This document shows positions 35,248 through 47,396 of a stretch of DNA of 64,000 nt, piece after piece (position 1 is the stretch's first letter; every line of letters starts with the position of its first letter). The stretch is taken from positions 40,028,576-40,092,575 of the forward strand of contig NC_053043.1 of assembly GCF_003473485.1 (NCBI RefSeq), in the 5' to 3' direction. A program made the translations under genes and the position numbers. The stretch comes from Medicago truncatula. Its lineage: Eukaryota > Streptophyta > Magnoliopsida > Fabales > Fabaceae. The notes below the pieces were generated by a model. It had not been told where the DNA came from and ran no database searches. It saw only the letters and a list, made by a program, of their open reading frames with translations.

Positions 35248-37771
35248 ATGGATTTGAAAGGAAAAAGTCTTTGTTACCAGAGAAAATCTCTCACAACGAA
35301 ACCACTAAACAACGTTGTTAGTGACAGAAAATTCCTCATTGATTTCATAATCACAACTTACCTAGGACCTGATGTTAAATCTGATAATCCAAAATGTTCA
35401 TCACTTCAAAGATTAATCACTGGATTACCACCTTATAATTTGCATGATTTAGGATCTTCTTATGTTTCAATTTCTCTCTTAGAGAAATTATATTACTACC
35501 TCCTTAAAAATGCAATTCCTGAACTTAGATTAGATATTAATATGTTTCATATGTATTTAAAGGGAAAGTTGGTCTTGCCCAATAATGAATTTTCAGAGGG
35601 TAGTCAACAATTTACTAGTATTTTTCCTTTGAATCTTCATAAACAGATTTGGTATCCTGATAGCTTTAGAATTGTTAAAGGGGTTGTTTTGATTGATGAT
35701 CCGAGTGTGTCGTTGTGTGTTAAAGAGGAGGATTTGAATAGGTTTAGGTCGTTGACCGGTGTTGATAGTTTGAAGTTGGATTTAAGTGAATGTCTGCGTG
35801 TTCGGATTCAACCTCGGTTCAGCAAAGAGAGTAGTGATAGTGATTATGTTAACAAATTGGGAAAAGAAAGTGATAGTGACTATGTTAATAAATTGAGCAA
35901 GGAAAGTGATGGTGACTGTGTTAACAAATTGAGCAAAGAAAGTGATAGTGACCGTGTTAACAAATTGAGCAAGGAAAGTGACGGTGATTGTGTTAACAAA
36001 TTGAGCAAGGAAAGTGATGGCGATTGTGTGAACAACTTGTTGGAGAGTAGTCCTAAGGAGGGGTGCCAATCGGGGAAGTTTCGACAAGAGCGTAAGAGAA
36101 AGTATGTTGATGAAGATACTACATCAATGCCGGAATTTCCACATACTGCTAATGGAGATCCTTCTTTGGACAAGATGTGGAAATCTGATGGGCCTTCGCT
36201 GATGCCACTTCTCTCGATCCCTGATATTGACGATTGTGTGCAAAGTTATTCTGTTGTTTTGACAGGGACAGCCAATAGAGGGCTACTTGGTCCGTCGGTT
36301 GGTGTTGTGGATATTGGTATTAGTGAAGTGGCATATCTATTTCGAGTTTTGGTACCAGGTGTCAAGAGAGAGCACAGTATGTTTCTCTTCTTTCTGTGTA
36401 CTCAAGTTTATTCTTCCAGTTTTTTTTATTATTATTACCTCTGATTGTATGCTGTGGTCTTTCATGTATTATAGCTATAGAGGCAATGCTTTTGTTTTTT
36501 TATCCATATATCTTGGTCAAAAGTCATGAATATTTGTTAACAAAGTACCTGTAGCCTGCATTTTTTACATGCTTTTTTATTAGAACTGTTCTATATGCAA
36601 CAATGTTGTTAAATGGTGGCTGTAGCGTAGTGGAATTTGAACAACTCGCTATTGTTCTGCAATATGCTATTGAATACAAAATGTTGTCAACAGCGTCTAT
36701 AGCGATGCTATAGCACTGTTGTGTAGCAGAATTTGATCAAACCTATGTTTTTCGCGATCTGCAATTGACACCATTGATATGCAATCAACTTATTTCTTTG
36801 GGATATTTTGATTGGAGCTGAGTATTGCAAAGAGTACTTAGCACCTTCAGTAATAAAGAGGACAAATCGAGGGAGTGAAATTCATATGAGCTCTTATTGC
36901 AATTTTGTGGTGTGGGAGGGCCTTGAAAAGAATTTAAAGTTTAATGTGATGCCATTTCTTTTAATATATAACAAATAACATTTAATAATTGCTAATCTGG
37001 TAATGAACATAACGTTCTATTATTGTGACATGCCTCTTTTGCACACCATTCATTTTACCTTATGTTTTTTTGGGGGAAAATTGGGTTAGGAGAACTGGAA
37101 AACAAAAGATAATAGTACGTGCCTTTTTTCATGTGCATGTTGCTTCAGGGTCCTCAAATTAGGAAATTCCCGAATGCCTTGGCACATCCTCTATCTCTAG
37201 TCCTCGTCTTAGAACATATAGTTATCTTCATCAAATCAGCATTGTCAATCGTGGATCGCAGAAGATAGCGTATTAGTGACTATAACTGCAAAATTTGATG
37301 CTGTTATAGTCACTGTTTGATTTTGAAAACAATCTGTACTAAATAGCGTATTGCGGAACAGTAACTAGTTGTTCAAATACCGCTGTGCTATAGCGCTACA
37401 GTGCTGCAATAGACTATTTGAAAACACTGCATCAAATGATACATTCATAACAAAACTGTCCTAACATGTATATATGCTTTTCAGAAAGATTCTTTCATAC
37501 TTGTTTCTTCAAATGAATGTCCATCCTACATTTTGCAGATCGGTTCAGTTGTGATATTGAATCTGATGGGAAGGTTGAGATCAGAGGGTTGTTATCTGGT
37601 GGAAGAACTATAGCGAGACAGTCACGTCTTTTCCAAATGAAAACCCATCAGTTATGCTCTCCTGGGCCATTCACAATTTCATTCAGTCTTCCAGGACCTG
37701 TTGATCCAAGACTCTTTGCACCTAACTTTAGGTCTGATGGTATTTTTGAAGGAGTTGTAATCAAGCTCTAG
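35248..37771 (+). CDS. Alpha-crystallin-domain protein, IDM2/IDM3-like
   Basis: Two exons, 35248-36376 and 37539-37771, join in frame (CAC A|AT CGG) to 453 residues. The N-terminal half (about 28-180) resembles the plant IDM-type N-terminal region: KFLIDFIITTYLGPDVK, LQRLITGLPPYNLHDL and LYYYLLKNA. Residues about 191-265 contain six copies of a 12-residue repeat, KESDSDYVNKLS. The C-terminus (about 330-453) is an HSP20/alpha-crystallin-like domain with GLLGPSVGVVDIGISEVAYL, FSCDIESDGKVEIRG and SPGPFTISFSLPGPVDP. IDM2 and IDM3 work with IDM1 and MBD7 in Arabidopsis to protect loci from DNA hypermethylation by supporting histone acetylation and ROS1-dependent demethylation. Function here is by family only. 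Intron 1 (1.16 kb) contains two MITE copies in opposite orientation. Confidence 0.87.
35821..36040 (+). repeat. 36-bp in-frame tandem repeat (six units) in the IDM-like gene
   Basis: Each 36-bp unit encodes a variant of SKESDGDCVNKL. The central position varies (DSDY, DGDC, DSDR), the first unit reads KESSDSDYVNKLG and the last ends VNNLLESS. Copies are nearly identical at the DNA level, with mostly silent or D/G/S changes. The repeat also generates long open frames on the opposite strand, which are not genes. Confidence 0.93.
36601..36776. mobile_element. MITE, CAGTGTTGTCAAAT family (copy 1)
   Basis: Begins CAATGTTGTTAAATGGTGGC and ends CAATTGACACCATTG, with inner TAGCGATGCTATAGCAC. It lies in the intron of the IDM-like gene. 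Related copies lie at 37240, 38100 and 49989. Confidence 0.65.
37240..37430. mobile_element. MITE, CAGTGTTGTCAAAT family (copy 2, inverted)
   Basis: Runs in the opposite direction to copy 1: it starts CATTGTCAATCGTGGATCGC and ends CTATTTGAAAACACTGC, with GCTATAGCGCTACAG inside. It lies in the same intron. Confidence 0.65.
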
Positions 37772-38099
37772 TTTTGGGCATCTAGCTTTTGTAAGTAAAT
37801 CTAAATGTTCTGAAAGTGCGATGAACAAATTTTTGGTTTATTTTTTGCTTTATTGCACCAGATGCTGTTATGTCATCTAAGTTGACAGTGAACTAATTTT
37901 GTTTATCCAACTATTGAGGAAATGGAATGATATAGATTTGTCTGCTACTACTAAGAGTTTGCATGTCTATGCTGTAAAGCGTCACTTTTCTTTAATTCAA
38001 GGTGTTGGGACCTTAGTTGGCAATAGCATTTCTCTTTACCTATTTGGTATTCTGGGCCATACTATCAGACATAAATGATTACTTTACATCTATCATGGC

Positions 38100-38300
38100 C
38101 AGTGTTGTCAAATATCAGCCGTGGCGCGGTGGCGGCACCATGGTGAATATCGGTGGTGGTTTTTGGGCTCTCCACCATGCCCAATTTTGCCCAATATGGC
38201 GGGATTTTCCTCCATAATCCGATATGATGACGCCACATAGTGGCTGATATGGCGGGATTTTGGCTCTCCACCCTGGATTGGATCGCCATCCGCCGTAGAC
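38100..38300. mobile_element. GC-richer element beginning CAGTGTTGTCAAAT
   Basis: Starts CAGTGTTGTCAAATATCAGC and contains direct repeats of ATATGGCGGGATTTT and GGGCTCTCCACC/TGGCTCTCCACC. It shares the end sequence of the 36.6 kb MITE but has a different, GC-richer interior. The right end is not clear. Confidence 0.45.
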
Positions 38301-41300
38301 AAATATAATCATCGTGTTTGGGAATTGAACTTATTTTGCTTCCTCTGTTCCTGTCCAAAACTTTCTTGTCTACACAAAAATAATTAGAAAAATCACTGTC
38401 CCTTTCTGACAAGGCTTTTGCTCACTAAAACAAAATATGCTCTAATTACATCATACATATTTGAAGGATGTTCCTTTATTCTTGAGTCATGTTTGCATTG
38501 AAAAAGTGTCACCACCGTAAATGTAGTGTAGGATGCTCATGAGGCAGACAGTTATTGCACCCCATCACAAGTCAGTGTTTGCTAGGAGGTCCTATAAAGC
38601 CTTTTGTGATGATTGGAAGGAAAAAAAATCAGTCTTTCATTTTCCATATTGACATGTATGCCTTTTGCTTTTATTTAAAAATAATGATACCATTGACCAC
38701 TTCAATATGCATGTGTCTTTCTTGTCCCTCAATTTCTGAGTTACTATTTTGGAGGCAGTTAAACCATATATATAAAAATCAGATGTTCCATTGCTGACTT
38801 ATTCGGGTCTATCCGGGTTAGTCTTTGCACTAGCATTTAGTGCAACGAGTTTGCGTGTGCATGATGTAAAGTATCAATTTTCTTTAATTGAAGGTGCTTC
38901 ATAGTTCATATTTTGGGTCACTCTCACTGACTAAGGTGAAACTGAGTTTCTGATGGACTTTGAGATCAACCATCACATTTTACCTGGCAATATGCAAATC
39001 AATGGCATCACTAATAAGAGGTACACTAACGTATTGTAACATACAAATTAATCAAAGAGCTGAAATTTATGGTGCATAATGGCTACCTACAATGGTGGTC
39101 CAAATTAGCCATTACCATTTTCAAAATACAATTTTCTCCACTCCTACGTTCCTAACAAACTACATGTTTTCAGAGCCGCACACTTTTAGATCATATTTTT
39201 TGTGAAGTGGAGTACACTTATAGACAACCTAAAATCCATGCTTAGGATGTGTAATATTAAAAAAAAAATCAGTCTCGTTCGTTACATTTCTGGATCCGTC
39301 CCTGGATAGTAGTTCGTGTAATGAACAAAATATTGTATATTAAATGGGGATTCCCAGTGAACCACGTACCATAATAATTCACCTCACTATACTTTCATGA
39401 GTTGTTTAAGACAGTGGCACGTGAGATGAGTGATTCAAAGCTCTACAACTTGCTTGTAGATAGGAACTAACATAACAATGTCTCACAATAACATGGCCCG
39501 CACATTAAAAATTAGAATTGAGTCGAGGTAAGGGAACATATGCAAATGATTTATGGAATCAATAAAGCAATGGTCACTCTTTAATATCACACTTGATCAA
39601 CTCACTTCATTTACATGTCAGAACACGACACCATGCGTGTGGAGTATGCAATTGTAATGGTCCTCTTCAATCGTATAATTCTTTTTCCTCTTGTTATATT
39701 ATTTGTGTGGGTCCAAAGCAACAATTGTACCTAACACTATCTAGTGTTTTCTGGATTTAATGTTTGTTATTTTCCACTTTTAACATTGCAATGATCAAAT
39801 ACCATGTTGCTAAATCCGTTTGTAACTGTTTGACACTTTTTGATTGCATTTTAAGGTGATTGATTTGAGGTTTGATTTATGTATTTGTGTTATTTTGTCT
39901 ATTCAAAAGATGGAAAATGATGGATCAAGAAAGGGATAATAAATTTAATTATTTGTCCCATTAAAAAATAAATTTAATTATTTTGTTACAAAAATAACTT
40001 TTAAAATTAAAATGAAAAGTTGATACTAGTATAACTTTTTCAATTTTTTTTCTCTTTGAAGAACAAGGAACTTAAGTGTAAGACATTCTGATTTAAACAA
40101 AAAAATATATTTTTATGATAGTAAAGAAAAGAAATTGGCTTCAGTTATTTTCCAAAAAATCTCTAGGTTTTTTTTAAAACAAAATTGTTTTTTTAAGTCA
40201 AAACAAACGCACCCTTGCTCTTACTTTTGCAAAAGAAATATAAAACCATGCTCTACTTTTTTTTTTTTGTAGAGAAAACCACACTCTACTTATTTTTTTC
40301 ATTGAGTTTTGCTATGCAGTGACAATAATTGACTATGTGAAAAGTAAAGTAATTTTTGTTTGAATATATCATGTAAAAATGACTTGAACAATAAATTTGA
40401 GTCTAAAAATCAATTATAGAATCAAAAACTCCAATTTCAAGCTTAAAGTTAGAAAGAACTTTTGAGGCAAAATTAATTCTACTCAAAACCAAACATATGT
40501 CAAAATCAATTCAATATGTCTATAATACATTTTAGATGATTTTAAAGTAGAACCAACACACTTAATCAACGAATGCAAGTACCAAACCTTGGTGGTGGCT
40601 TGACAAAAATACTTTTTAGACTCGTTATCCCATAGCAAAAATTCCCACAGTAGAAGTAGGATAACCAACATAGATTGAGTCTAGTCGAATAAACTAGCCT
40701 CCCGTAATGCGGCATGACAAAGTTCGAATTTCAACCGAGAGATGTATCCATATTTAATGGATGACAAACATCCAATAAATTTACGTATACTATGAAGAAA
40801 ACATATAGAAAACAACAAAAGAATTAATTAGACAAAAATATTTTATTGTTATTTAAACTATTTTTTTTTGTATAAATTAGATTTCACAAAAGTTGTGATA
40901 TGTAATCTATACAAACTTTGTGATTATAACAAAAAATACATTAATTTGAGTCAGAAGAGAATGCCAACGATACAACTTTATCAAGAGTTTAGACGGTGTT
41001 ATATTTTCAAGTTTTTTTTTGTACAAACATTTTTGGGTTTTAACCGTAGACATTTGGTTACACAAGAAAAAGACTATCATCTTTTACATTAGTATTTTAA
41101 GTTTTATATTCTATATGTTATATATTTTTTTTTTTTAAGAAGATAAATTAGTCCACCTAAATTGGCACTAAGGAGAATCGAATCCGAGATCTCGAGGAGG
41201 AGCACACTCCCAGTTCCCAAACCAATATCATTAGGCCAACCCAAGTGGATTTGTTATATTTCTCTATTGAGTATCACGTTGCTCTTTATTTAATGTGAAA

Positions 41301-41301
41301 T

Positions 41302-41465
41302 GTTAACGAGTGCCCTAATTATGGGCACTCTTTAAGGACTTTAAATAATAAATTTTTATGAAAAATTGTGCATTCAATGCATTGAAAATTGAAGTGTTAA
41401 ACTTTTTTAAAGAATAATTTCTTAATTGGAAAACTTTAAAGAGTGTTCTTAGGATATTCGTTAAC
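41302..41465. mobile_element. 164-bp MITE, GTTAACGAGT ends
   Basis: The left end GTTAACGAGTGCCCTAATTA, followed by TGGGCACTCTTTAA, is the inverted repeat of the right end TTAAAGAGTGTTCTTAGGAT, followed by ATTCGTTAAC. Internal sequence is AT-rich and non-coding. Confidence 0.75.
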
Positions 41466-43249
41466 AATACCCTTATTTAATTAACTAGTCTTGTTTAACT
41501 TTTTATGGAATTTATATGTTTTCTTTCATAGCCTCATTAACCACCTAAACTTAAATAACTGAGAATATACTAGACTACCTGTTCAATTTCTTGTTTACAA
41601 AGATAACTCACAACTAGTGGTCTACGAAAACACAGTTTTGATGGACAAAAATAAGTCACTATACTAATTTTTATAGAGAAATGTCTAGAGAACATAGTTT
41701 TTAATGTGAAAATTGGTGGGGATGAAAATATTATTTTCTTTATAAATAAATATGAGTTGTCATCATAAAAAATAAATAAGAGCTGTTTGTTTCTTTAGAT
41801 CAAATTATATACTTCGTCCTCGTTTTGACCGGTCCTTTAGTTCAACATCTCAACTCATGCTACTGTTTACACTCTGGAAAAAAAATTTACTACTCTTTTC
41901 CATAAACATTTTATAGTTTTATTTTGATTAAATCAATATTTTTATCGACTTTAGAATTATGAATTTATTTTTCCTTCATCTCGACTTCATGAAAAGCAAG
42001 AGAAAGACATTTATAAAATCCATGTCAAGAATTGATTCATAGGTTTTTTCCCTTTATCTATATCTTTATTTTAGGGAATTATTTATATGTTATGGCATGG
42101 TTTGTGCCACGCACGTATGATTAGGTAACCAAAAAATTTCCTAACCACGGTTCTGCCACGAACCCTATGTTTCTAACCAATACCATCACTTATATATACA
42201 CCACACAAAACCTGTTTGGAAAAGGACAATTAATCTACCACTGCATTTATGAAAACTTGGCAATGAACATAATTTTTGACATCTTCCAAAAGTGATGCAA
42301 TCATATCTCACGCATTAGTCTTAATCATATTCATCTATAATATGCTTTCCTGCTTCTTTTAGCCCATAATATTTATTATCCCATGACCTTTTAATTAAGA
42401 GCAAAGAAAAATGGATTAAAGCACTAGGATGTAGGGATGATAGGGGAGGTGAGGAGAAATTAAGGAAAACTTTTTCATGTACATCTTCCATAGGTTGGAT
42501 TTTATGCAATGATATTTTAGTCCTTATATTTAAAATGTTTAAAATCAATCTTCTTCTACGTGGCCCTCATAGGAATTTAAAAGCGTTCGTATACTTTCAA
42601 TTTGTCATGTCCTTTTCTACAAGTCCAAGTGCATAAAGTTTATTTTTTATATTTATCTCATTTAATAAAGTTCTTCAAACATTGATCGGATAACTAATTT
42701 GCCCTTTTAGATTATGCAATAGTGCAAGGTACTAGTGTTTTCATATCAATTATTATTGAAATAAAGGGGCACATTATCCCCATGCCCAAACGTTGCTGAT
42801 TTGTCTTTGGCTACACATATATGGAACCTTATATTGATAGGATTTTAAAAGGTAACCGAATGAAGGGGGCACTAGCTATGTTTTGGCTAAGCATGTTTGT
42901 CTTAAAATATTGATTAAGTTGTGAGGTCTCTCCTCTCCGCTCCTAATTACATTTTTTTCATCCACAATTTAAAAATTTGATATCTTGTTTAAATTATTTG
43001 AATTCAGTTCTACTCAAAAATGTTAATATATTCAATATCAATTTAGATAGTCATTTAATCATATTTATTCATCAGATAAATGTATGCATTTAGAGACACT
43101 TGTTAAGCATTTTCCTTTAAAAAATACTAATGTAGTATAAATTGACTATATACGACTATTGGTGAAAACTGAAAAGGTATGAAATCGTTAAAATGATCAT
43201 CCTTTTATTTTACTAAAAAACTGATAATCTTATATGATCGTAAAATTTA

Positions 43250-43992
43250 GACTGGTGCTAGTCACACCCCTAAAAAAACAAGTTACACCCCAGAATGACT
43301 AATATACCCCTAAATTGAACATAAGTAAACTTAATTTACATTAACCTAGATTGAACGTAAGTAAACTGAATTTACAAACTGAATTTACATTAACCTAGAT
43401 TGAACGTAAGTAAACTGAATTTACATTAACCTAACCTAGATTGAACATAAGTAAACTTAATTTACATTAACCTAGATTGAACGTAAGTAAACTGAATTAC
43501 ACTAACCTCTTATATACATACACGTAAGTAAACTGAATTTACACTAACCTAGATTGAACGTAAGTAAACTAAATTTACATTAACCTAGATTGAACGTAAG
43601 TAAACTAAATTTACATTAACCTAAATTGAACATAAGTAAACTTAATTTACATTAACCTAGATTGAACGTAAGTAAACTGAATTTACACTAACCTAAATTG
43701 AACATATCTCATACCAAAACAAACAATAAACAAATAGAAACTCATCAAAAATGAAATTCATGAAATTCACTGACCTTTATGAATATAATACAAATCAATA
43801 ACAGAGATGTTGATTCAGATATTGGTTGCACATTTATGGTGATTTGTGGATGAAAGAGGGCAAGGGTTCAGAATGATCATAAAAGATGGGTTTTTAAAAA
43901 TTTACATGAAGAGGACAATTTTGATATTATTGTAAAATTTTAAATAAATTTGGGTGTAACTTGTTTTTTTTTGGGTGTGACTAGCAACAGTC
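43250..43992. mobile_element. Mutator-type MITE with 9-bp target-site duplication
   Basis: Terminal inverted repeats of about 40 bp: the left starts GACTGGTGCTAGTCACACCC and continues AAAAACAAGTTACACCC; the right end is its complement, GGGTGTAACTTG through GGGTGTGACTAGCAACAGTC. A perfect 9-bp duplication, TAAAATTTA, flanks it (43241-43249 and 43993-44001), as produced by Mutator-family transposases. The 743-bp element has no transposase frame. About half of its interior is a minisatellite. Confidence 0.92.
43310..43700. repeat. 36-bp minisatellite inside the Mutator-type MITE
   Basis: About ten copies of a unit built from TAGATTGAACGTAAGTAAAC and TRAATTTACATTAACC. Variants differ by ACATAA/ACGTAA, CTTAA/CTGAA/CTAAA and short insertions or deletions (for example near 43375, 43430 and 43505). 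Confidence 0.9.
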
Positions 43993-44708
43993 TAAAATTT
44001 ATGATATAATTAATAGATACATACTTGAAACTAAATATGTAAGAACATATTGACTAAATCACAATAGTTTAAAAAGCTGATAATACTATTGAATTTGTTC
44101 ACAATTGATATAATATTTTTCAAAGCTTACCATTTGTAGTATTTATGTTTTACTTATTGGTTCTGAAAAAAATTAAAATAATTAGAGATGATTTGATACA
44201 AAAAATATGCAATTTAGCACTTTTTTTATGTATAATAAAAAGTTTCCTCACTTGACCCTATTTTTCAAATAATTTTTAGTTTTACTCAAATATTACATAG
44301 TAGATTCTCCACAACTTAATGTTTTCATAGTAGCCATATTTTACTAAGAATTAAGCACAAAGGTAACCATAAAAAAATATATTGTATACCTTAAAAATTT
44401 AAAATAATTATCTACGCATTTCGAACTTGAGTTTCGCTCTAGTGTCTATACTAGACTAGATAGCAAGCTAGTGGTGAATGACATTTCGAGTAAACTTAAC
44501 CACGTGTTATAGTTTAATGTCAATTCTAAATGCTTATAGGAATTTACTTCTCTCTTTTTCAAATTCTAGGATAAGTTTCATCCGAAAGCAAAACAACAAT
44601 GTTGTTCATTTGTTAGCTAGATCAACATTGTCATAACCCAAACCATCACGCTTTTAATCATATTTCATCTTGTGTTATAAGTGTTATAATAAATGAAATC
44701 ACTCAATC

Positions 44709-44784
44709 ATCGTGAACTTAACTCAGTTGGTATGAACAATGCATAATATATGCAAGGTTCGAACCCCGACTACCACAAAAAAAA
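44709..44784 (+). mobile_element. tRNA-derived SINE
   Basis: A-box-like CTTAACTCAGTTGGT (about 44717), B box GGTTCGAACCCC (44756-44767) and an A-rich end (about 44777-44784). It is not a functional tRNA, because no anticodon stem or acceptor stem can be formed. Confidence 0.75.
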
Positions 44785-47396
44785 TGAAATGACTTAACTT
44801 TGTTTTTGTAAAAGATAATTATAGTAGTATAAGGTAATGGATTGTAGCTTAGTGTTACAATTGCAACGATATTTTTACTTACTTTTTTTGATGACTCCTC
44901 TTAATTGAGAGATGAAATCTAATGCTTAACGTAAAAATCACTTTGATTTTAGTATACATATTAGGTTGAGTCGAACAAATTGATATTAAAAAACTATTTC
45001 TTTTTCAATTCATTTATATGTAATTTTTTTTTTGGGCTCGGCTAAGTGGTGATATAGTCGAGCCCGAATAAACCGAGCTAACTTAAATCAAAAAAATTCA
45101 AAAACTCATTCGCCAAGAAAAAAGAGAGAGGGGGATTCAAACCCTCAATAGTTCTTTCAAACTATACTGATTTTCAAGATCGGAGCTATCAACCACACAT
45201 GCCATCTCTCCAAAAACTAATTTCTATTGTATCTTTATTCCACTCAAGAGAACATTGATTAGTATTACTATAAAAACTCATAATTAAATATGTTGACCCC
45301 ATTGGTCCTTGTTGTTTTTGTATTCTTATCCAATTTTCTTTTTCAGCCAGGCAATTTCCTATATTTCGTTTTCAATCGTGCAATTTCCCATTCTGGAAGG
45401 GGAACACAACAGTGCATAATCGATCTTGGGTTTGCATCACTTCACGTCAAAGTTAAAGCAAATATCATTATAGATTGGAGAGTAAGGAAATAAATAACAT
45501 CTTGCTTTTTATATTTTTACTTGTTTTATGAACTGTCTCTTTTTTAAGAGCGTCTTGCTCAATCCTGATTCAAGTCATGTGTCTAATATAATTTTCAAAG
45601 ACTAAAAAAGGACTCTTTGACCAAACAAAATTAGTATTCATTAATTTTTGATTTTTTTTTTTTTAATAAAAAAACTGACATATGGTGGAAGTTTCTTATT
45701 TTCTTTTATGATCAATGATGTTTTAATTTTTTAAAATCATTTGAAACTCTAGCAACGATTGACGTGACTTTCCGTAAATAAAAACTCGTATCAATTAATG
45801 TTGGTCTGGTTAAACACAATAAAATGGATAATATTGCTTCCAAACGTAATCCAACCATGTCATTGTCATTTGTAAAAATATAAAACACCTTGAACTTCTA
45901 CTTAAATGTGGCGTTTAAGGTCGCCGTTAAAGTTTTGAGTCATTTTTAAGTGTGAATTCACCCTAAACCACATGTGACACTTTCTCACTCTAACAATTAT
46001 CTATTTAAGTTGTTGGTTGAGTAAATATTCAAATTGGTTCGTGCAATTTTCGGATCACATCAACCTAATTTAATGTATTATCAATACTCTAAAACAATCG
46101 ATTTGAAACATTAACAAAGTTCATCTCACTACTTGTGAATGTTACTAAATGCATTCTTGACCTATTATTCACTTAGTTTCAAATTTATTATCAACATTAC
46201 TAACTTAATATCATTATAATATAGTGCTACAAATACCAACATAAGGGAAGATCAAATATTAGATTTTTTTATCATTCCATTTTTTTAATTCTTCCACACT
46301 TCAAACTTTAGTATATGAATTTGCAACAATATAAATCATTTAAATTTCTTTAATCAAGTCTTGTGTTTATGGGCAAATGTAGTATAATAACTTTAAACAT
46401 TTCTATAAAGTGTTAAACAAATTTTTTATGTTAATATCTTATGCAATAAGTTAAATGAAAATTTATCTACAAGAAAGGTAGCTTCATAATTAATTTGAAA
46501 AGTCAGTCTATTTCACATCTCAGTGAATTTTTTTTGGTTGAATTTCCTTTTATCACTCACAGTCACAGACATCCACCTTATATGTGTTGACTGTTGAGTA
46601 TTGTTGTCCTTTCCAAAATTCACAAACTTTATTTTATAATGACATTAAATTCAAATTCTTTTATTATATATTTTATTTAATTAAATAAATAAATCACTGT
46701 ATGGCCAGATCCAAACGGTTTTATGAAGAAACGAACATAGTTGTTTGTTCCTTCCTTCTCCAACTCACACAACACATGACAAAAAATTCAAATTTCTGAA
46801 CAACCAAAAAAAAAACATCATCATCATCACCAAACAAAAAACACTTTCAAGCTCAGAAACATTAAATTTCACAAAAACACAACAAATCCTTAAAACAAAA
46901 ACCACTTCCTCAACAACAACAAAAACAAAATTTCCCATTTTTTTTTTGGTATCACCATCATATTCAATATTCATCATCATTCATAATTTTTCTCTCTCTC
47001 CTTTTTCTGAGGAGGTTGTTTTTTTTCCAACAACTTCAACCTCCTCGAAATTATGAAAACACGACACTTTCCTAGATTTGGCAAATGCATTTCTGTAGTC
47101 TGTTTTCGAGAATTTTAGTATTGTCTTGAGGTTTTCAAAACCTTATCCCTTGTTTTTTTCAAACCATTCAAAATAAAGAAACAATTTTTACATTTTTATT
47201 TGCATTTTCAACGTTAAATCTCAAATGGGTTCTTCAGTTTCTTTGTTTTACATAATTCTAAGGTAAAATCACAACATGAGTCGGTGAAATTTTGTGAAAT
47301 CTCTATCTGGGCATGTCAATTTGACCAAAAAGTTTCAAAATTTCTTTGAGTTTTCGAGAAAAATTTGAAAAAAAATCAATTTTCGTGTCTACTAAG

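Larger units (their letters stand above)
37772..46740. other. Nearly 9 kb without a supported gene
   Basis: AT-rich intergenic DNA between the IDM-like and myosin genes. It contains MITEs (38100-38300, 41302-41465, 43250-43992), a SINE (44709-44784) and scattered A/T runs. All open frames are short and show no recognisable similarity. About 45040-45190 resembles a further small retroelement (GGCTCGGCTAAGTGG and GGGGATTCAAACCC) but has no clear ends. Confidence 0.6.

Noticed and set aside
35782..36173. Two long open frames on the minus strand opposite the IDM-like gene
   Set aside because: They are produced by the 36-bp repeat, whose period keeps antisense frames open. The predicted proteins are simple repeats with no start context or similarity.
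39300..39700. Possible gene start with CACGTG-like motif
   Set aside because: GCACGTGA near 39419 is a lone G-box-like word with no open frame or TATA box nearby.
43310..43700. CRISPR-like array
   Set aside because: The units are directly adjacent with no unique spacers, and the array lies inside a plant transposon. It is a minisatellite.
44709..44784. tRNA gene
   Set aside because: The A and B boxes are present, but no acceptor, D, anticodon and T stems can be formed, and the A-rich tail and other copies mark it as a SINE.
46745..47056. 103-residue Thr/Ser/Lys-rich frame before the myosin gene
   Set aside because: It starts without an ATG and matches the low-complexity CAACAAAAAC-type 5' leader. 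It is not a credible protein.
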